Assembly: GCF_002723615.1 (NCBI RefSeq)
Contig: NZ_KZ304951.1
Coordinates: 455,344 to 519,343, forward strand
Origin: Limimaricola cinnabarinus
GTDB lineage: Bacteria > Pseudomonadota > Alphaproteobacteria > Rhodobacterales > Rhodobacteraceae
Direction of reading: 5' to 3'
Length of the DNA stretch: 64,000 nt
Part shown: in pieces, positions 28,031-37,587 of the stretch
Position numbering within the stretch: position 1 is the stretch's first letter
How the letters are laid out: the number at the start of each line of letters is the position of its first letter
Notes under the pieces: generated by a model
Seen by the model: the letters and a program-made list of their open reading frames with translations, nothing else
Database searches by the model: none
Told to the model about the DNA's origin: nothing
Position numbers and translations under genes: made by a program

Positions 28031-28603
28031 CTATCGCCTGCGCTGCTGCAGCGAAGACCAGACCGCGCGCGCGCTCAGCACGGCCAGCGTCGTCTTGACG
28101 ATCTTGCCCACGAGGAAGGGCACGGCGCCGGTCATCACCGCCTCACCGATCGTCACCGGGGTCGTGATGGCGAGCCAGCTCACCCCCGGCACCAGCAGGG
28201 CCAGGGAAGGCAGGAAGGCCGCGAGGAACAGCAGGCCGAAGCTGCCGCGCCCCCAGCGCCGGACGAGCCAGGCCGTGAGCCAGGCCATGCCGACGAAGCC
28301 CCACAGATAGCCCGCTGTCGGCCCGTAGAGCGCGGCCATGCCGCTGCCGCCGCCGGCGAAGACGGGCAGGCCCACCGCCCCGAGCGCCAGATAGGCGAGC
28401 AGTGCCAGCGCCGCCAGCCGCGGCGCGCAGAGCAGGCCGACGATCGAGACGGCCAGCGTTTGCAGAGACATCGGCACGGGGTACATCGGAACGTCGATCT
28501 GCGCCCCGAGACCGACCAGCAGCGCCCCCGCCAATGCCGCGCCCAACGTCATGGCAGCCCCCTGCCCCGACGCGGCAGCCGTCGCATTGAATGGTGGTGA
28601 CAT
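28031..28603 (-). CDS. bioY: Biotin transporter BioY
   Basis: BioY is the substrate-binding membrane component (S component) of the biotin ECF transporter. The 190-residue protein has about six hydrophobic helices and the family pattern PVPMSLQTLAV near residue 43 with GPTAGYLWGF near residue 95. The energising genes bioM and bioN are not adjacent, so it may work alone or share an ECF module. The ATG at 28603 has AAGGA nine bases upstream. I saw no clear BioR-type palindrome in its short upstream region. Confidence 0.92.
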   Translation of the reverse strand: MSPPFNATAAASGQGAAMTLGAALAGALLVGLGAQIDVPMYPVPMSLQTLAVSIVGLLCAPRLAALALLAYLALGAVGLPVFAGGGSGMAALYGPTAGYLWGFVGMAWLTAWLVRRWGRGSFGLLFLAAFLPSLALLVPGVSWLAITTPVTIGEAVMTGAVPFLVGKIVKTTLAVLSARAVWSSLQQRRR

Positions 28604-28716
28604 GGTCTGTCATCCTTTCGTTCGTCCGCTTTGCGCCGGTCATCCATAAGCTCGGCTCATCATCCCGCCTCATGGCCTTCGCGGTCAACGTCGAAGCCCT
28701 TGCCGGGGCGGGGATA

Positions 28717-29334
28717 ATGCTTCAAATGCGATATATGTCCGACCCGCGCCCCGCTCCCGCCGCCTCCGCGCGCTTCGACCGCATCCTCGTGCTGTGCACC
28801 GGGCGCTGCGGTTCGACGACGCTCGCGCGCGCCTGCGCGCATCTGGAGAACTGGAGCGTCGCGCATGAAAGCCGCAGCCATCTCACCGGCCCCGCGCGGC
28901 TCGACTTTCCGCCCCGGCATATCGAGATCGACAACCGGCTGAGCTGGTTTCTGGGCCGGATCGCGCGCGATATCGGCGACGCGGCGGGCTATGTCCACCT
29001 CAGGCGCGACCCCGAAGCGGTGGCGCAGAGCTTCGCGCGCCGCGCGAACCAGGGCATCCTGCGCGCCTACCGGCAGGACATCCTGACCCATACCCGCTGG
29101 CGCCAGCCCAAATCGAGCCTGATCGCGCAATGCCGCGATCATGTCGACACGGTCACCGCCAATATCGAGGCCTTCATGGCCACGCGGCAGCACCGGCTGA
29201 CGATCCATCTCGAAGAGATCGAGACGGGCTTCGACCGGCTGTGCGACTGGATCGACGCGAGGGGCGATCTCGACGCCGCGCGCGCCGAACTGGCGCGCCG
29301 CCACAACGCATCCACAGGAGACCCCGCGGCATGA
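28717..29334 (+). CDS. Sulfotransferase-like protein
   Basis: The 205-residue protein has a P-loop-like start LVLCTGRCGSTTLAR (about residues 26-40), which matches the PAPS-binding 5'-phosphosulfate loop of sulfotransferases, and a later VHLRRDPEAVAQSF block like the 3'-phosphate motif. The acceptor is unknown. Three in-frame ATGs (28717, 28726, 28735) compete; 28717 has the best G-rich upstream sequence. It overlaps the downstream SDR gene by ATGA. Confidence 0.72.
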   Translation: MLQMRYMSDPRPAPAASARFDRILVLCTGRCGSTTLARACAHLENWSVAHESRSHLTGPARLDFPPRHIEIDNRLSWFLGRIARDIGDAAGYVHLRRDPEAVAQSFARRANQGILRAYRQDILTHTRWRQPKSSLIAQCRDHVDTVTANIEAFMATRQHRLTIHLEEIETGFDRLCDWIDARGDLDAARAELARRHNASTGDPAA

Positions 29335-29984
29335 CCGACACCGCCCTGCCCGTTCTGATCACCGGCGCCAGCCGCGGCCTTGGCGCCGCTCTGGCCGAGG
29401 CGCTGGCGCCCGGCCGCCACATCATCGCCGTGGGCCGCACCACCGGCGCGCTCGAGGAACTCGACGACCGCATCCGCGCCGCGGGCGGCCAGGCGACGCT
29501 GGCGCCGATGGACATCACCGTCGCGGAGGCGATGCAGCAGCTCTGCCGCTCGATCCATGACCGCTGGGGCGGGGTCGGCCTCTGGCTGCACACGGCGATC
29601 CATGCCGGTCCGCTGGCACCCGCCTCGCATCTCGCCGAAAAGGATCTCGACAGCTCGATCGCGGTGAACCTGCGCGCGACGGCCCGGCTCATCGCCTATG
29701 TCGCGCCGCTCTTGGGCCAATCGGGCCGTGCGGTGTTCTTCGACGATCCGCAGGGCGGCGAGAAGTTCTTCGGCCATTACGGCACCACCAAATCCGCGCA
29801 GATGGCGCTGGTGCGCTCCTGGCGGGCCGAAAGCCTGAAGACCGGCCCCGATGTGCGCATCCTTTGCCCGCGCCCGATGCCGACAGCCACCCGCGCGCGC
29901 TTTTATCCCGGCGAGGATCGCGCGCCGCTGGCGGATATCCGCGCGGAGGCGGCCCGGCTGCTGCCCGAGATCCTCGAAGGCTGA
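29331..29984 (+). CDS. Short-chain dehydrogenase/reductase
   Basis: The 217-residue protein is a classical-type SDR with the cofactor motif TGASRGLG (about residues 11-18) and the catalytic YGTTKSA (Tyr-xxx-Lys). A usual NNAG motif is replaced by TAIHAG, so the core is somewhat diverged. It is coupled by ATGA to the sulfotransferase-like gene, so the two may modify the same small molecule. The substrate cannot be predicted. Confidence 0.82.
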   Translation: MTDTALPVLITGASRGLGAALAEALAPGRHIIAVGRTTGALEELDDRIRAAGGQATLAPMDITVAEAMQQLCRSIHDRWGGVGLWLHTAIHAGPLAPASHLAEKDLDSSIAVNLRATARLIAYVAPLLGQSGRAVFFDDPQGGEKFFGHYGTTKSAQMALVRSWRAESLKTGPDVRILCPRPMPTATRARFYPGEDRAPLADIRAEAARLLPEILEG

Positions 29985-30096
29985 GACGAAAACGCCGAGG
30001 CGAAACCGGGCGTGTCGCGCCCGTCATGTCCCGCGGCGTGCCGGAATGCTTGCCGCCCTTCTGCCGCTCCCGTAACAAGGGGCCAAAGGGGGCGGC

Positions 30097-30897
30097 ATGC
30101 GTATTCTGGTTACAAATGACGACGGCATCAACGCACCGGGGCTGAAGGTGCTCGAGGAGATCGCCGCCGAGATCGCGGGCCCATCGGGCGAGGTCTGGGT
30201 GGTGGCGCCCGCCTTCGAGCAATCGGGCGTGGCGCATTGCATCTCCTACACCCATCCCACGATGATCGCCGAGCTTGGCCCGCGCCGCTTCGCGGCCGAG
30301 GGCAGCCCGGCCGATTGCGTCATGGCGGGGCTGCACGACGTGCTGGCCGACGGACGGCCCGACCTCGTTCTTTCGGGCGTCAACCGCGGCAACAACGCCG
30401 CCGAGAACGCCATGTATTCGGGCACCATCGGCGGCGCGATGGAGGCGGCGCTGCACGGGCTGCCCGCGATCGCGCTGTCGCAGTTCTACGGGCCGCGCAA
30501 TGCCCGGGCGGACGACCCGTTCGAGGCGGCGCGTCAGCACGGGGCCGCCACGGTACGGCGGCTGCTCGATCACGGCATATGGGATGCCGAGGCTGATTAC
30601 CGGCTGTTCTACAACGTCAATTTCCCGGCCCTGCCCGGCGCGGAGGTGCGCGGGCTCAAGGTCGGGCGGCAGGGCTTCCGGCGCGAGACCTCGTTCGGCG
30701 TCGAGCCGCATGTCTCGCCCTCGGGGCGGCGCTTTCTTTGGGTCAAGGGCGGACGACAGGACATTCCCACCGGCCCCGGCACCGATGCGCAGGACAATCT
30801 CGACGGCTACATCTCGGTCGTGCCGATGCGCGCGGACCTGACCGCGCATGACGCGCTCGACGCCGTCACCGCCGCGCTCGGAGATGCCGTGGAATGA
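30097..30897 (+). CDS. surE: 5'/3'-nucleotidase SurE
   Basis: SurE is a metal-dependent phosphatase acting on nucleoside monophosphates and linked to stationary survival. The 266-residue protein starts with the family motif [11 protein letters not shown] (metal ligands D8 and D9) and has SGVNRGNN and the [11 protein letters not shown] block. A G-rich ribosome site precedes the ATG. Its stop overlaps the pcm start by ATGA, and surE-pcm-nlpD is a conserved order in proteobacteria. Confidence 0.96.
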   Translation: MRILVTNDDGINAPGLKVLEEIAAEIAGPSGEVWVVAPAFEQSGVAHCISYTHPTMIAELGPRRFAAEGSPADCVMAGLHDVLADGRPDLVLSGVNRGNNAAENAMYSGTIGGAMEAALHGLPAIALSQFYGPRNARADDPFEAARQHGAATVRRLLDHGIWDAEADYRLFYNVNFPALPGAEVRGLKVGRQGFRRETSFGVEPHVSPSGRRFLWVKGGRQDIPTGPGTDAQDNLDGYISVVPMRADLTAHDALDAVTAALGDAVE

Positions 30898-31535
30898 GCT
30901 TCGACGCCGATGCCAAGATGAAGTTCCTCTACGCGCTGCGGTCGCACGGCGTGACGGAGGCGCGCGTGCTCGACGCGATGGAGAAGATCGACCGCGCCCG
31001 CTTCGTCAAGGGTCTCTTCGCCGAGCGCGCCTATGCCGACATGCCGCTGCCCATCGCCTGCGGCCAGACCATCAGCCAGCCCTCGGTGGTGGCGCTGATG
31101 ACCCAGGCGCTCGACGTGCAGCCGCGCGACAAGGTGCTCGAGGTGGGCTGCGGCTCGGGCTACCAGGCCGCGATCCTGAGCCTGCTGGCGCGGCGCGTCT
31201 ACACCATCGACCGGTTTCGCAGCCTCGTCGCCGAGGCGCGCGCGACCTTCGCCGAGCTGGACCTGCCCAACATCACCGCGATCACCGCCGACGGCTCGCA
31301 TGGCCTGCCCGAACAGGCCCCCTTCGACCGCATCATCGTGACCGCCGCGGCCGAAGACCCGCCCGGTCCGCTCTTGGCCCAGCTTCGGGTGGGCGGTATC
31401 ATGGTGCTTCCCGTGGGCCAGTCGGACACGGTGCAGAGCCTGATCCGGGTGACGCGGAGCGAGACCGGCTTCGAGTACGAAGAGCTGCGCGCGGTGCGCT
31501 TCGTGCCGCTCGTCGAAGGGCTCGGACAGGACTGA
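30894..31535 (+). CDS. pcm: Protein-L-isoaspartate O-methyltransferase
   Basis: Pcm methylates isoaspartyl residues in aged proteins with S-adenosylmethionine so that they can revert to aspartate. The 213-residue protein has the family motif [13 protein letters not shown] (about residues 57-69), the SAM loop [13 protein letters not shown] and the post-motif IIVTAAAED. It is translationally coupled to surE and followed by the nlpD-like gene 71 bases on. Confidence 0.95.
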   Translation: MSFDADAKMKFLYALRSHGVTEARVLDAMEKIDRARFVKGLFAERAYADMPLPIACGQTISQPSVVALMTQALDVQPRDKVLEVGCGSGYQAAILSLLARRVYTIDRFRSLVAEARATFAELDLPNITAITADGSHGLPEQAPFDRIIVTAAAEDPPGPLLAQLRVGGIMVLPVGQSDTVQSLIRVTRSETGFEYEELRAVRFVPLVEGLGQD

Positions 31536-31606
31536 GACCGGGCCGCGGGCCCGACACAAGAGAACCCCCGGAGAATACGGGGGCCAAGGGATACGAGGAC
31601 AGATCG

Positions 31607-32911
31607 ATGCAGAACACATCACTCCGCCGCGCGTGGCGCCTGCTGTCTTGCTCCACCGCGCTGGCGCTGGTCGCGGCCTGCGCCGAGCCCTTCGACCCCG
31701 ATCTGCGCGACATGGGCAACGGCTTCGACACCTCGGCCGCGGCGCTCAACCCCGCGCCGCGTCCGCGCCCAGACGACCGCGGCGTGATCTCCTATCCCAA
31801 CTACCAGGTCGCCGTCGCGCGCGAGGGCGACACGGTCGTTTCGCTGGCCTCCCGGCTCGGCCTCGAAGCCGGGGCCATCGCGCGCTACAATGGCATCTCG
31901 CCCGACAGCGCGCTGCGCAGCGGCGAGGTGATCGCCCTGCCGAGCCGCGTGGCCGAGCCCTCGCCCGCGACCGGCGCGCAGACCACCGGCCCGATCACGC
32001 CGAGCAACCCGCCCGCCAGCGCCGGGCGGATCGACGTCACGACCCTCGCCGGGGCCGCGATCGACCGCGCCGCGCCGCAGACCCGCCCCTCGGCGCAGAC
32101 GAGCCCCGCCGCCGCGCCGCAGACCCCGGCCGCCAGCGCCACCGCCAGCTCGCTCCCCTCGGCGGCGCGCAGCCTGCCCAGCGGGCAGGAGCCGGTGCGC
32201 CACCAGGTCGGGCGCGGCGAGACCGCCTATTCCGTGGCGCGGCTCTACAACGTGCCGGTGCGCAGCCTCGCGGAATGGAACGGCCTCGGCCCGGATCTCG
32301 CGGTGCGCGAGGGGCAGTTCCTGCTGATCCCGCCGGGCGGCACGGCGCAGGCCGCGCCTTCGGCCCCCGCCGCCGTCACCGCCCCCGGCTCGGGCAGCCC
32401 GACCCCGACGCCGCCCTCCGCCGCAGCACCGCTGCCCGAGGAGCGCCCCGCACCCGTCGCGCAGGCCCCAGCGCCGCAGGAGAGCCAGGCCGCCGCGCGG
32501 GAGCCCGCGCCCGCGCCCGCCCCCGCGCCCCAGCCCGTGGCCGAGCAGGCGGCGCCCAAGGCATCGGCCATGGCGATGCCCGCGCAGGGCAGCATCATCC
32601 GCGCCTATGCCAAGGGCCGCAATGACGGCATCGACATCGGCGCGCCCGCCGGCAGCGCCGTCAAGGCCGCCGCCGCCGGCACCGTCGCCGCGATCACCAC
32701 CAATACCGAAGGCATCCAGATCGTGGTGATCCGCCACCCCGACGAACTGCTTACCGTCTATACCCATGTGGTGGACCTCACGGTCGAGCGCGGCGCCAGC
32801 GTCAGCAAGGGCCAGACCATCGGCAAGGTGAAGGCGGGCGATCCCAGCCTGCTGCATTTCGAGGTGCGCAAGGGCATGGAGAGCCAGGACCCGACCAACT
32901 ACCTGCCCTGA
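31607..32911 (+). CDS. NlpD-like LysM/LytM (M23) lipoprotein, probably without catalytic activity
   Basis: The 434-residue protein is a lipoprotein (lipobox LVAAC, C25) with two LysM domains (about 66-112 and 197-242), a long Ala/Pro-rich linker (about 243-325) and a C-terminal M23 domain (about 328-434). The active-site HxxxD motif is NDGID (N339 in place of His) and the HxH motif is LLH (L415 in place of the first His), while D343, H387 and H417 remain. NlpD and EnvC of E. coli are likewise degenerate and activate amidases, so a regulatory role in cell-wall splitting is likely. The ATG at 31607 has AGGA seven bases upstream. Confidence 0.9.
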   Translation: MQNTSLRRAWRLLSCSTALALVAACAEPFDPDLRDMGNGFDTSAAALNPAPRPRPDDRGVISYPNYQVAVAREGDTVVSLASRLGLEAGAIARYNGISPDSALRSGEVIALPSRVAEPSPATGAQTTGPITPSNPPASAGRIDVTTLAGAAIDRAAPQTRPSAQTSPAAAPQTPAASATASSLPSAARSLPSGQEPVRHQVGRGETAYSVARLYNVPVRSLAEWNGLGPDLAVREGQFLLIPPGGTAQAAPSAPAAVTAPGSGSPTPTPPSAAAPLPEERPAPVAQAPAPQESQAAAREPAPAPAPAPQPVAEQAAPKASAMAMPAQGSIIRAYAKGRNDGIDIGAPAGSAVKAAAAGTVAAITTNTEGIQIVVIRHPDELLTVYTHVVDLTVERGASVSKGQTIGKVKAGDPSLLHFEVRKGMESQDPTNYLP

Positions 32912-32934
32912 TCGAAACGATGCCATGAACGACG

Positions 32935-32961
32935 AAGGGCCGCCCCGAGGGCGGCCCTTTT
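32935..32961 (+). terminator. Rho-independent terminator after the nlpD-like gene
   Basis: AAGGGCCGCCC and GGGCGGCCCTT pair as an 11-bp stem around the loop CGA, followed by TTTT. It begins 24 bases after the stop codon of the M23 gene and precedes the convergent ATPase gene end. Confidence 0.9.
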
Positions 32962-32983
32962 CGATTTCGAAGCCAAGGCCATG

Positions 32984-33826
32984 TCAGCCGATCTTCACGC
33001 CTTCGCGGCCCGCCAGATCGGTGAAGAACTGCCAAGCGACGCGGCCCGAGCGGCCGCCGCGCGTGGCCTGCCATTCGATCGCCTCGGCGCGCAGGCGCGC
33101 CTCGTCGATCTCCAGATCGAAGGCGTCGCAATAGCCGCGGATCATCGACAGGAAGGCATCCTGATCGCAGGGGTGGAAGCCGAGCCAGAGGCCGAAGCGA
33201 TCCGAGAGCGAGACCTTTTCCTCGACCGCCTCGGAGGGGCTGATCGCGGTGGAGCGTTCGTTCTCGATCATGTCGCGCGGCATCAGGTGGCGGCGGTTCG
33301 AGGTGGCATAGAGCACCACGTTCTCGGGCCGCCCCTCGATCCCGCCATCCAGCACCGCCTTGAGCGATTTGTAATGCGCATCGTCATGGCCGAAGGAGAG
33401 GTCGTCGCAAAACAGCACGAAGCGCTGCGGCGCGCCGCGCAGCATGGCAAGGCAGCGGTCGATCGAGGCAAGATCCTCGCGCTGCACCTCGACGATCTTG
33501 AGCTGCGCAAACTCCGGCTCGAGCGCGCCATGCACCGCCTTGACGAGGCTCGACTTGCCCATGCCGCGCGCGCCCCACAGGAGCGCGTTGTTGGCGGGCA
33601 GGCCTTGGGCGAAACGGCGCGTGTTGGCCAGAAGCATGTCGCGCGCCCGGTCGATGCCCACCAGGAGATCGAGATCGACCCGGGCCACCTTCGGCACCGG
33701 CACCAGCCGGTCGGGATCGGGCTGCCACATATAGGCCGGCGCCTCGCCCAGCGACGGGGCGGACTGCGGGGCCGGGCTCATCCGCTCAAGGGCCGCCGCG
33801 ATGCGTTCGAGCGCATCATCGCTCAT
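32984..33826 (-). CDS. AAA-type ATPase of the DUF815 group
   Basis: The 280-residue protein has Walker [10 protein letters not shown] (about residues 84-92), a Walker B-like [10 protein letters not shown] and the sensor-1 segment [10 protein letters not shown], as in DUF815 ATPases. The family has no settled function. Its ATG at 33826 overlaps the tatC stop by ATGA, and this tatC-adjacent location is common in rhodobacteria, but a role in Tat export has not been shown. Confidence 0.88.
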   Translation of the reverse strand: MSDDALERIAAALERMSPAPQSAPSLGEAPAYMWQPDPDRLVPVPKVARVDLDLLVGIDRARDMLLANTRRFAQGLPANNALLWGARGMGKSSLVKAVHGALEPEFAQLKIVEVQREDLASIDRCLAMLRGAPQRFVLFCDDLSFGHDDAHYKSLKAVLDGGIEGRPENVVLYATSNRRHLMPRDMIENERSTAISPSEAVEEKVSLSDRFGLWLGFHPCDQDAFLSMIRGYCDAFDLEIDEARLRAEAIEWQATRGGRSGRVAWQFFTDLAGREGVKIG

Positions 33827-34680
33827 TTCTGCGCCTCCTCGTCCTCGTCCTCATCCTCGATCCACAGACCCTCGGCCCGCAGTTGCGCCTCGCGCTTCTT
33901 CTCGACCCGCGCGACGAGCAGGATGGACACCTCGTAGAGGCCGTAGACCACGGTGAAGAGGATCACCTGGCTTACCACGTCGGGCGGGGTGGCGATGGCC
34001 GCGAGCAGCAGGATCGCCACCATGGCGTATTTGCGAACGCCCGCGAGCCCCTTGGCCGAAACGAGCCCCGCCTTGCCCATCAGCGTCAGCAGCACGGGCA
34101 GCTGGAAGCACAGCCCGAAGGCGACGATGAACTTGATGGTCAGCGCCAGATAGGCCTGCGCCGAGCCCTGAAAGGCGATGCCGGCCACGGCGGTCTCGGC
34201 CTCGGGCCCCTCGACGAGGCTGCCGGGCTGCTGGAAGCCGAGGAAGAAGTCGAAGGCCAGCGGCGTGACGACGTAATAGGCGAAGGCCGCGCCGAGGAAG
34301 AACATGAAGGGCGAGGCGATCATGAAGGGCAGGAAGGCGCCCTTCTCCGACTTGTAGAGCCCCGGCGCCACGAAGCGCCACATCTGGTGCGAGATGACCG
34401 GAAAGGCCAGCACCAGCCCGCCCAGCATCGAGATCGACACCGCGACGAAGAAGCCCTCCTGCAGCGCGATCAGGATCAGGCCGCAATCCTCCTGCCCGCG
34501 CACGGCCATGGCCGTGCACAGGGGCCGCGTCAGGAAATCGAAGATCGGGTTCCAGACGGTGAAGCAGATGACCATGCCCGCCACGAAGGCGAGCACGGAG
34601 CGGATCAGCCGCGTGCGCAGCTCGGCCAGATGCTCGATCAGCGGCGCCGAGCTGTCCTCGATCTCGTCCACGGGGCTCAT
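33823..34680 (-). CDS. tatC: Sec-independent protein translocase TatC
   Basis: TatC binds twin-arginine signal peptides and forms the core of the Tat export system with TatA and TatB. The 285-residue protein has six predicted membrane helices, the conserved N-terminal HLAELRTRL (about residues 17-25) and the loop with [11 protein letters not shown] (about residues 103-113). The C-terminal tail is strongly acidic. It overlaps tatB by ATGA. An insertion of some 40 residues between helices (around [10 protein letters not shown]) is common in alphaproteobacteria. Confidence 0.95.
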   Translation of the reverse strand: MSPVDEIEDSSAPLIEHLAELRTRLIRSVLAFVAGMVICFTVWNPIFDFLTRPLCTAMAVRGQEDCGLILIALQEGFFVAVSISMLGGLVLAFPVISHQMWRFVAPGLYKSEKGAFLPFMIASPFMFFLGAAFAYYVVTPLAFDFFLGFQQPGSLVEGPEAETAVAGIAFQGSAQAYLALTIKFIVAFGLCFQLPVLLTLMGKAGLVSAKGLAGVRKYAMVAILLLAAIATPPDVVSQVILFTVVYGLYEVSILLVARVEKKREAQLRAEGLWIEDEDEDEEAQK

Positions 34681-35195
34681 GGTGTCGTGTCATCCTTTCG
34701 CGCGGGCGCGGTCTCGTCCAGCGGCTCGGCCGGGGCGCTGATCGGTTCGGACTTGGCGGCGGGCCTCGGCGCAGGGGTCGGTTCCGGCTCGAAATCCGGC
34801 TCCAGATCGGCCAGCTCCTCGTCGGTCGGCGCCATGGTCTCGCGCGCCTGCCGGTCGGTCGCGGCCTGTGCCGTCGCCTGTTCGATCTTGCTGCGGTTTT
34901 CGGCGCGCTCCTGCGAGAGCGTCTCGCGGCCCTCGCCCGGCTTGAAGTTCTTCTTCAGCGCGTCGGTGCCAAAGCCCTTGGGATCGGCCGCGGCCTTGAT
35001 CGTCTTTTGAATGTCGCGCACGCCGCTTTCATCGGCGGCATCCTCCATCGCGCGGGAAAACTCGCGCGCCATGGCCTTGGCCTTGCCGGTGAAGCGGCCG
35101 ATTTCGCGGAACATCCCCGGCAGGTCCTTGGGGCCGACCACGATCAGCGCCACGACCCCGATCAGCAGAAGCTCGCTCCAGCCCAGATCGAACAT
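34677..35195 (-). CDS. tatB: Sec-independent protein translocase TatB
   Basis: The 172-residue protein has the TatB pattern [21 protein letters not shown], broken by the conserved Glu8, followed by GPKDLP and an amphipathic helix, then a long charged and Pro-rich tail. It works with TatC in binding Tat signal peptides at the inner membrane. It lies 21 bases after tatA and overlaps tatC by four bases. Confidence 0.94.
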   Translation of the reverse strand: MFDLGWSELLLIGVVALIVVGPKDLPGMFREIGRFTGKAKAMAREFSRAMEDAADESGVRDIQKTIKAAADPKGFGTDALKKNFKPGEGRETLSQERAENRSKIEQATAQAATDRQARETMAPTDEELADLEPDFEPEPTPAPRPAAKSEPISAPAEPLDETAPARKDDTTP

Positions 35196-35216
35196 CTCGG
35201 TCCATCCTGTCTCGGG

Positions 35217-35459
35217 TTACACCCGGTCCTTGTCCTCGGCGGCATGCGGCCGGGTTTCGGGCTCGTGCACGGTGCCGGCCTCGTTGATGGTCTTCGACTG
35301 GTCGTCGATTTCCTTCTTGCCGTCATCGACGCCGCGCTTGAAGGCGGTGATGCCCTTGCCGACCTCGCCCATCAGCGAGGAAATCTTGCCGCGGCCGAAC
35401 AGCACCAGCACCACGACGGCAATCAGTAGAAGGCCCGGAAGGCCGATATTGTTGAGCAT
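35217..35459 (-). CDS. tatA: Sec-independent protein translocase TatA
   Basis: The 80-residue protein has one N-terminal membrane helix (about residues 7-20), the hinge FGRGKI and an amphipathic helix containing LMGEVGKGI, the TatA signature. TatA polymerises to form the passage for folded proteins. It is the first gene of tatABC, divergent from the WYL regulator gene 169 bases away. Confidence 0.95.
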   Translation of the reverse strand: MLNNIGLPGLLLIAVVVLVLFGRGKISSLMGEVGKGITAFKRGVDDGKKEIDDQSKTINEAGTVHEPETRPHAAEDKDRV

Positions 35460-35584
35460 GGCGTCTCTCCCATCCCGGCGGCCCCGACGGAGCCGCGCCC
35501 TTGTCTCTCAGCCCCCAGATACGCGCCCGCCGCCCCGGGTGAAAGGCCCTGCGCCGCAATCTGCTGGCACGGGGCCGCTTTTCT

Positions 35585-35618
35585 TGACATGAAGTTGTCA
35601 GTTGACGCTTTTTTGTCA
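35585..35618. promoter_or_regulatory. Tandem 16-bp inverted repeats before the WYL regulator
   Basis: Two 16-bp sites stand 2 bp apart: TGACATGAAGTTGTCA (35585-35600) and TGACGCTTTTTTGTCA (35603-35618). Both have TGAC/GTCA arms with an 8-bp centre. They end ten bases before the regulator ATG, and a TTGACA that could serve as a -35 box lies within the first. Auto-regulation by the downstream protein is likely. Confidence 0.6.
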
Positions 35619-35628
35619 GGAGAGAGCC

Positions 35629-36303
35629 ATGCCCCGCGCCGACCGCCTCGTGGAGATGATCCGCATCCTGCGCGACGGGCGGCTGCACCGGGCCGAGGAT
35701 CTGGCCGAGCGGTTGGGCACCTCGGCCAGGACGATCTACCGCGACATGGACCGGCTGATCGCCTCCGGCGTGCCGATCGAGGGGCGCCGTGGCCTTGGCT
35801 ACCGCGCCACGGCTGCGGTAACGCTGCCGCCGCTCAACCTCACCATGACAGAGCTCGAAGCGCTGCATCTGGGGCTGGCGGCGGTGGCGCAGGCCGAGGA
35901 TGCGGAGCTGCGGGCCGCCGCGCGGTCTCTTTCGGCGCGGATCGACGCCGTGCTGCCGGAGGACCGCGACCGCGCCCGCGGCTGGAGCTTTGCCACGCCG
36001 CCCCTGGGGGATGCGATCGCGGGGTTTCGGCACATGGCCTCGCTGCGCGCCGCGATCCGGGCGCGGCAGAAGATCCGGGTCACGCTGCGCGGCACGGACC
36101 AGCCGCAGGTGCTGCGCCCGCTCCGGCTCGATTACTGGGGTCGGGTCTGGACGCTGGCGGGATGGAGCGAGACGGCGCGCGATTTCGCCGAGATCCGCGT
36201 CGACCGGATCACCGAGCTGCGCGTTCTGCCGCAGCTTTTCGTCGATGAGCCGGGGCGGATGCTCGCGGATCTGGAAACCGGGCGCGGGTCTTCGGCGTCG
36301 TGA
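35629..36303 (+). CDS. YafY-like transcriptional regulator (HTH plus WYL domain)
   Basis: The 224-residue protein has an N-terminal DeoR-like winged helix (RAEDLAERLGTSARTIYRDM, about residues 21-40) and a C-terminal WYL domain with the RPLRLDYWGRVW segment (about residues 163-174). WYL proteins sense a ligand, often a nucleotide or nucleic acid, and control transcription. The ATG at 35629 has AGGAG six bases upstream. Tandem inverted repeats overlap its promoter region. The target genes other than itself are unknown. It ends inside the 26-bp element at 36302. Confidence 0.88.
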   Translation: MPRADRLVEMIRILRDGRLHRAEDLAERLGTSARTIYRDMDRLIASGVPIEGRRGLGYRATAAVTLPPLNLTMTELEALHLGLAAVAQAEDAELRAAARSLSARIDAVLPEDRDRARGWSFATPPLGDAIAGFRHMASLRAAIRARQKIRVTLRGTDQPQVLRPLRLDYWGRVWTLAGWSETARDFAEIRVDRITELRVLPQLFVDEPGRMLADLETGRGSSAS

Positions 36304-36327
36304 TTTGCGTATTTGGAGAAAGATGAA
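36302..36327 (+). repeat. 26-bp 3'-end-associated element, copy 2 (overlaps the WYL gene stop codon)
   Basis: The element begins at the GA of the stop codon of the WYL regulator gene and runs in its sense orientation. All 26 bases match the copy at 5508-5533 (reverse complement). With copy 3 it forms an inverted pair separated by a 20-base spacer that contains the palindrome GGGGCGCGCCCC (36332-36343). Confidence 0.75.
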
Positions 36328-36347
36328 AGGAGGGGCGCGCCCCATGG

Positions 36348-36373
36348 TTCATCTTTCCTCAAATACGCAAATC
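36348..36373 (-). repeat. 26-bp 3'-end-associated element, copy 3
   Basis: This copy lies nine bases after the stop codon of the ABC ATPase gene, in the sense orientation of that gene. It differs from copies 1 and 2 at two adjacent bases (CT for TC). A 6-bp GC hairpin spanning the ATPase stop codon (GCGGGC/GCCCGC) precedes it. The two facing copies could fold into a long stem acting as a bidirectional terminator. Confidence 0.75.
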
Positions 36374-36381
36374 CCGCGGGC

Positions 36382-37527
<1,146 letters not shown>

Positions 37528-37587
37528 GGTAATATCCCGATCAAATGCGTCGGGTTGCCCTAGCAACACCGCCCCGCGCCCGCAAGC

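Noticed and set aside
28604-28716. BioR or biotin-responsive operator before bioY
   Set aside because: I looked for a TTAT-type palindrome as described for BioR and found none clear enough to report.
31565-31583. Terminator between pcm and the M23 gene
   Set aside because: CCCCCG/CGGGGG can form a 6-bp stem, but no T-tract follows and the genes appear cotranscribed.
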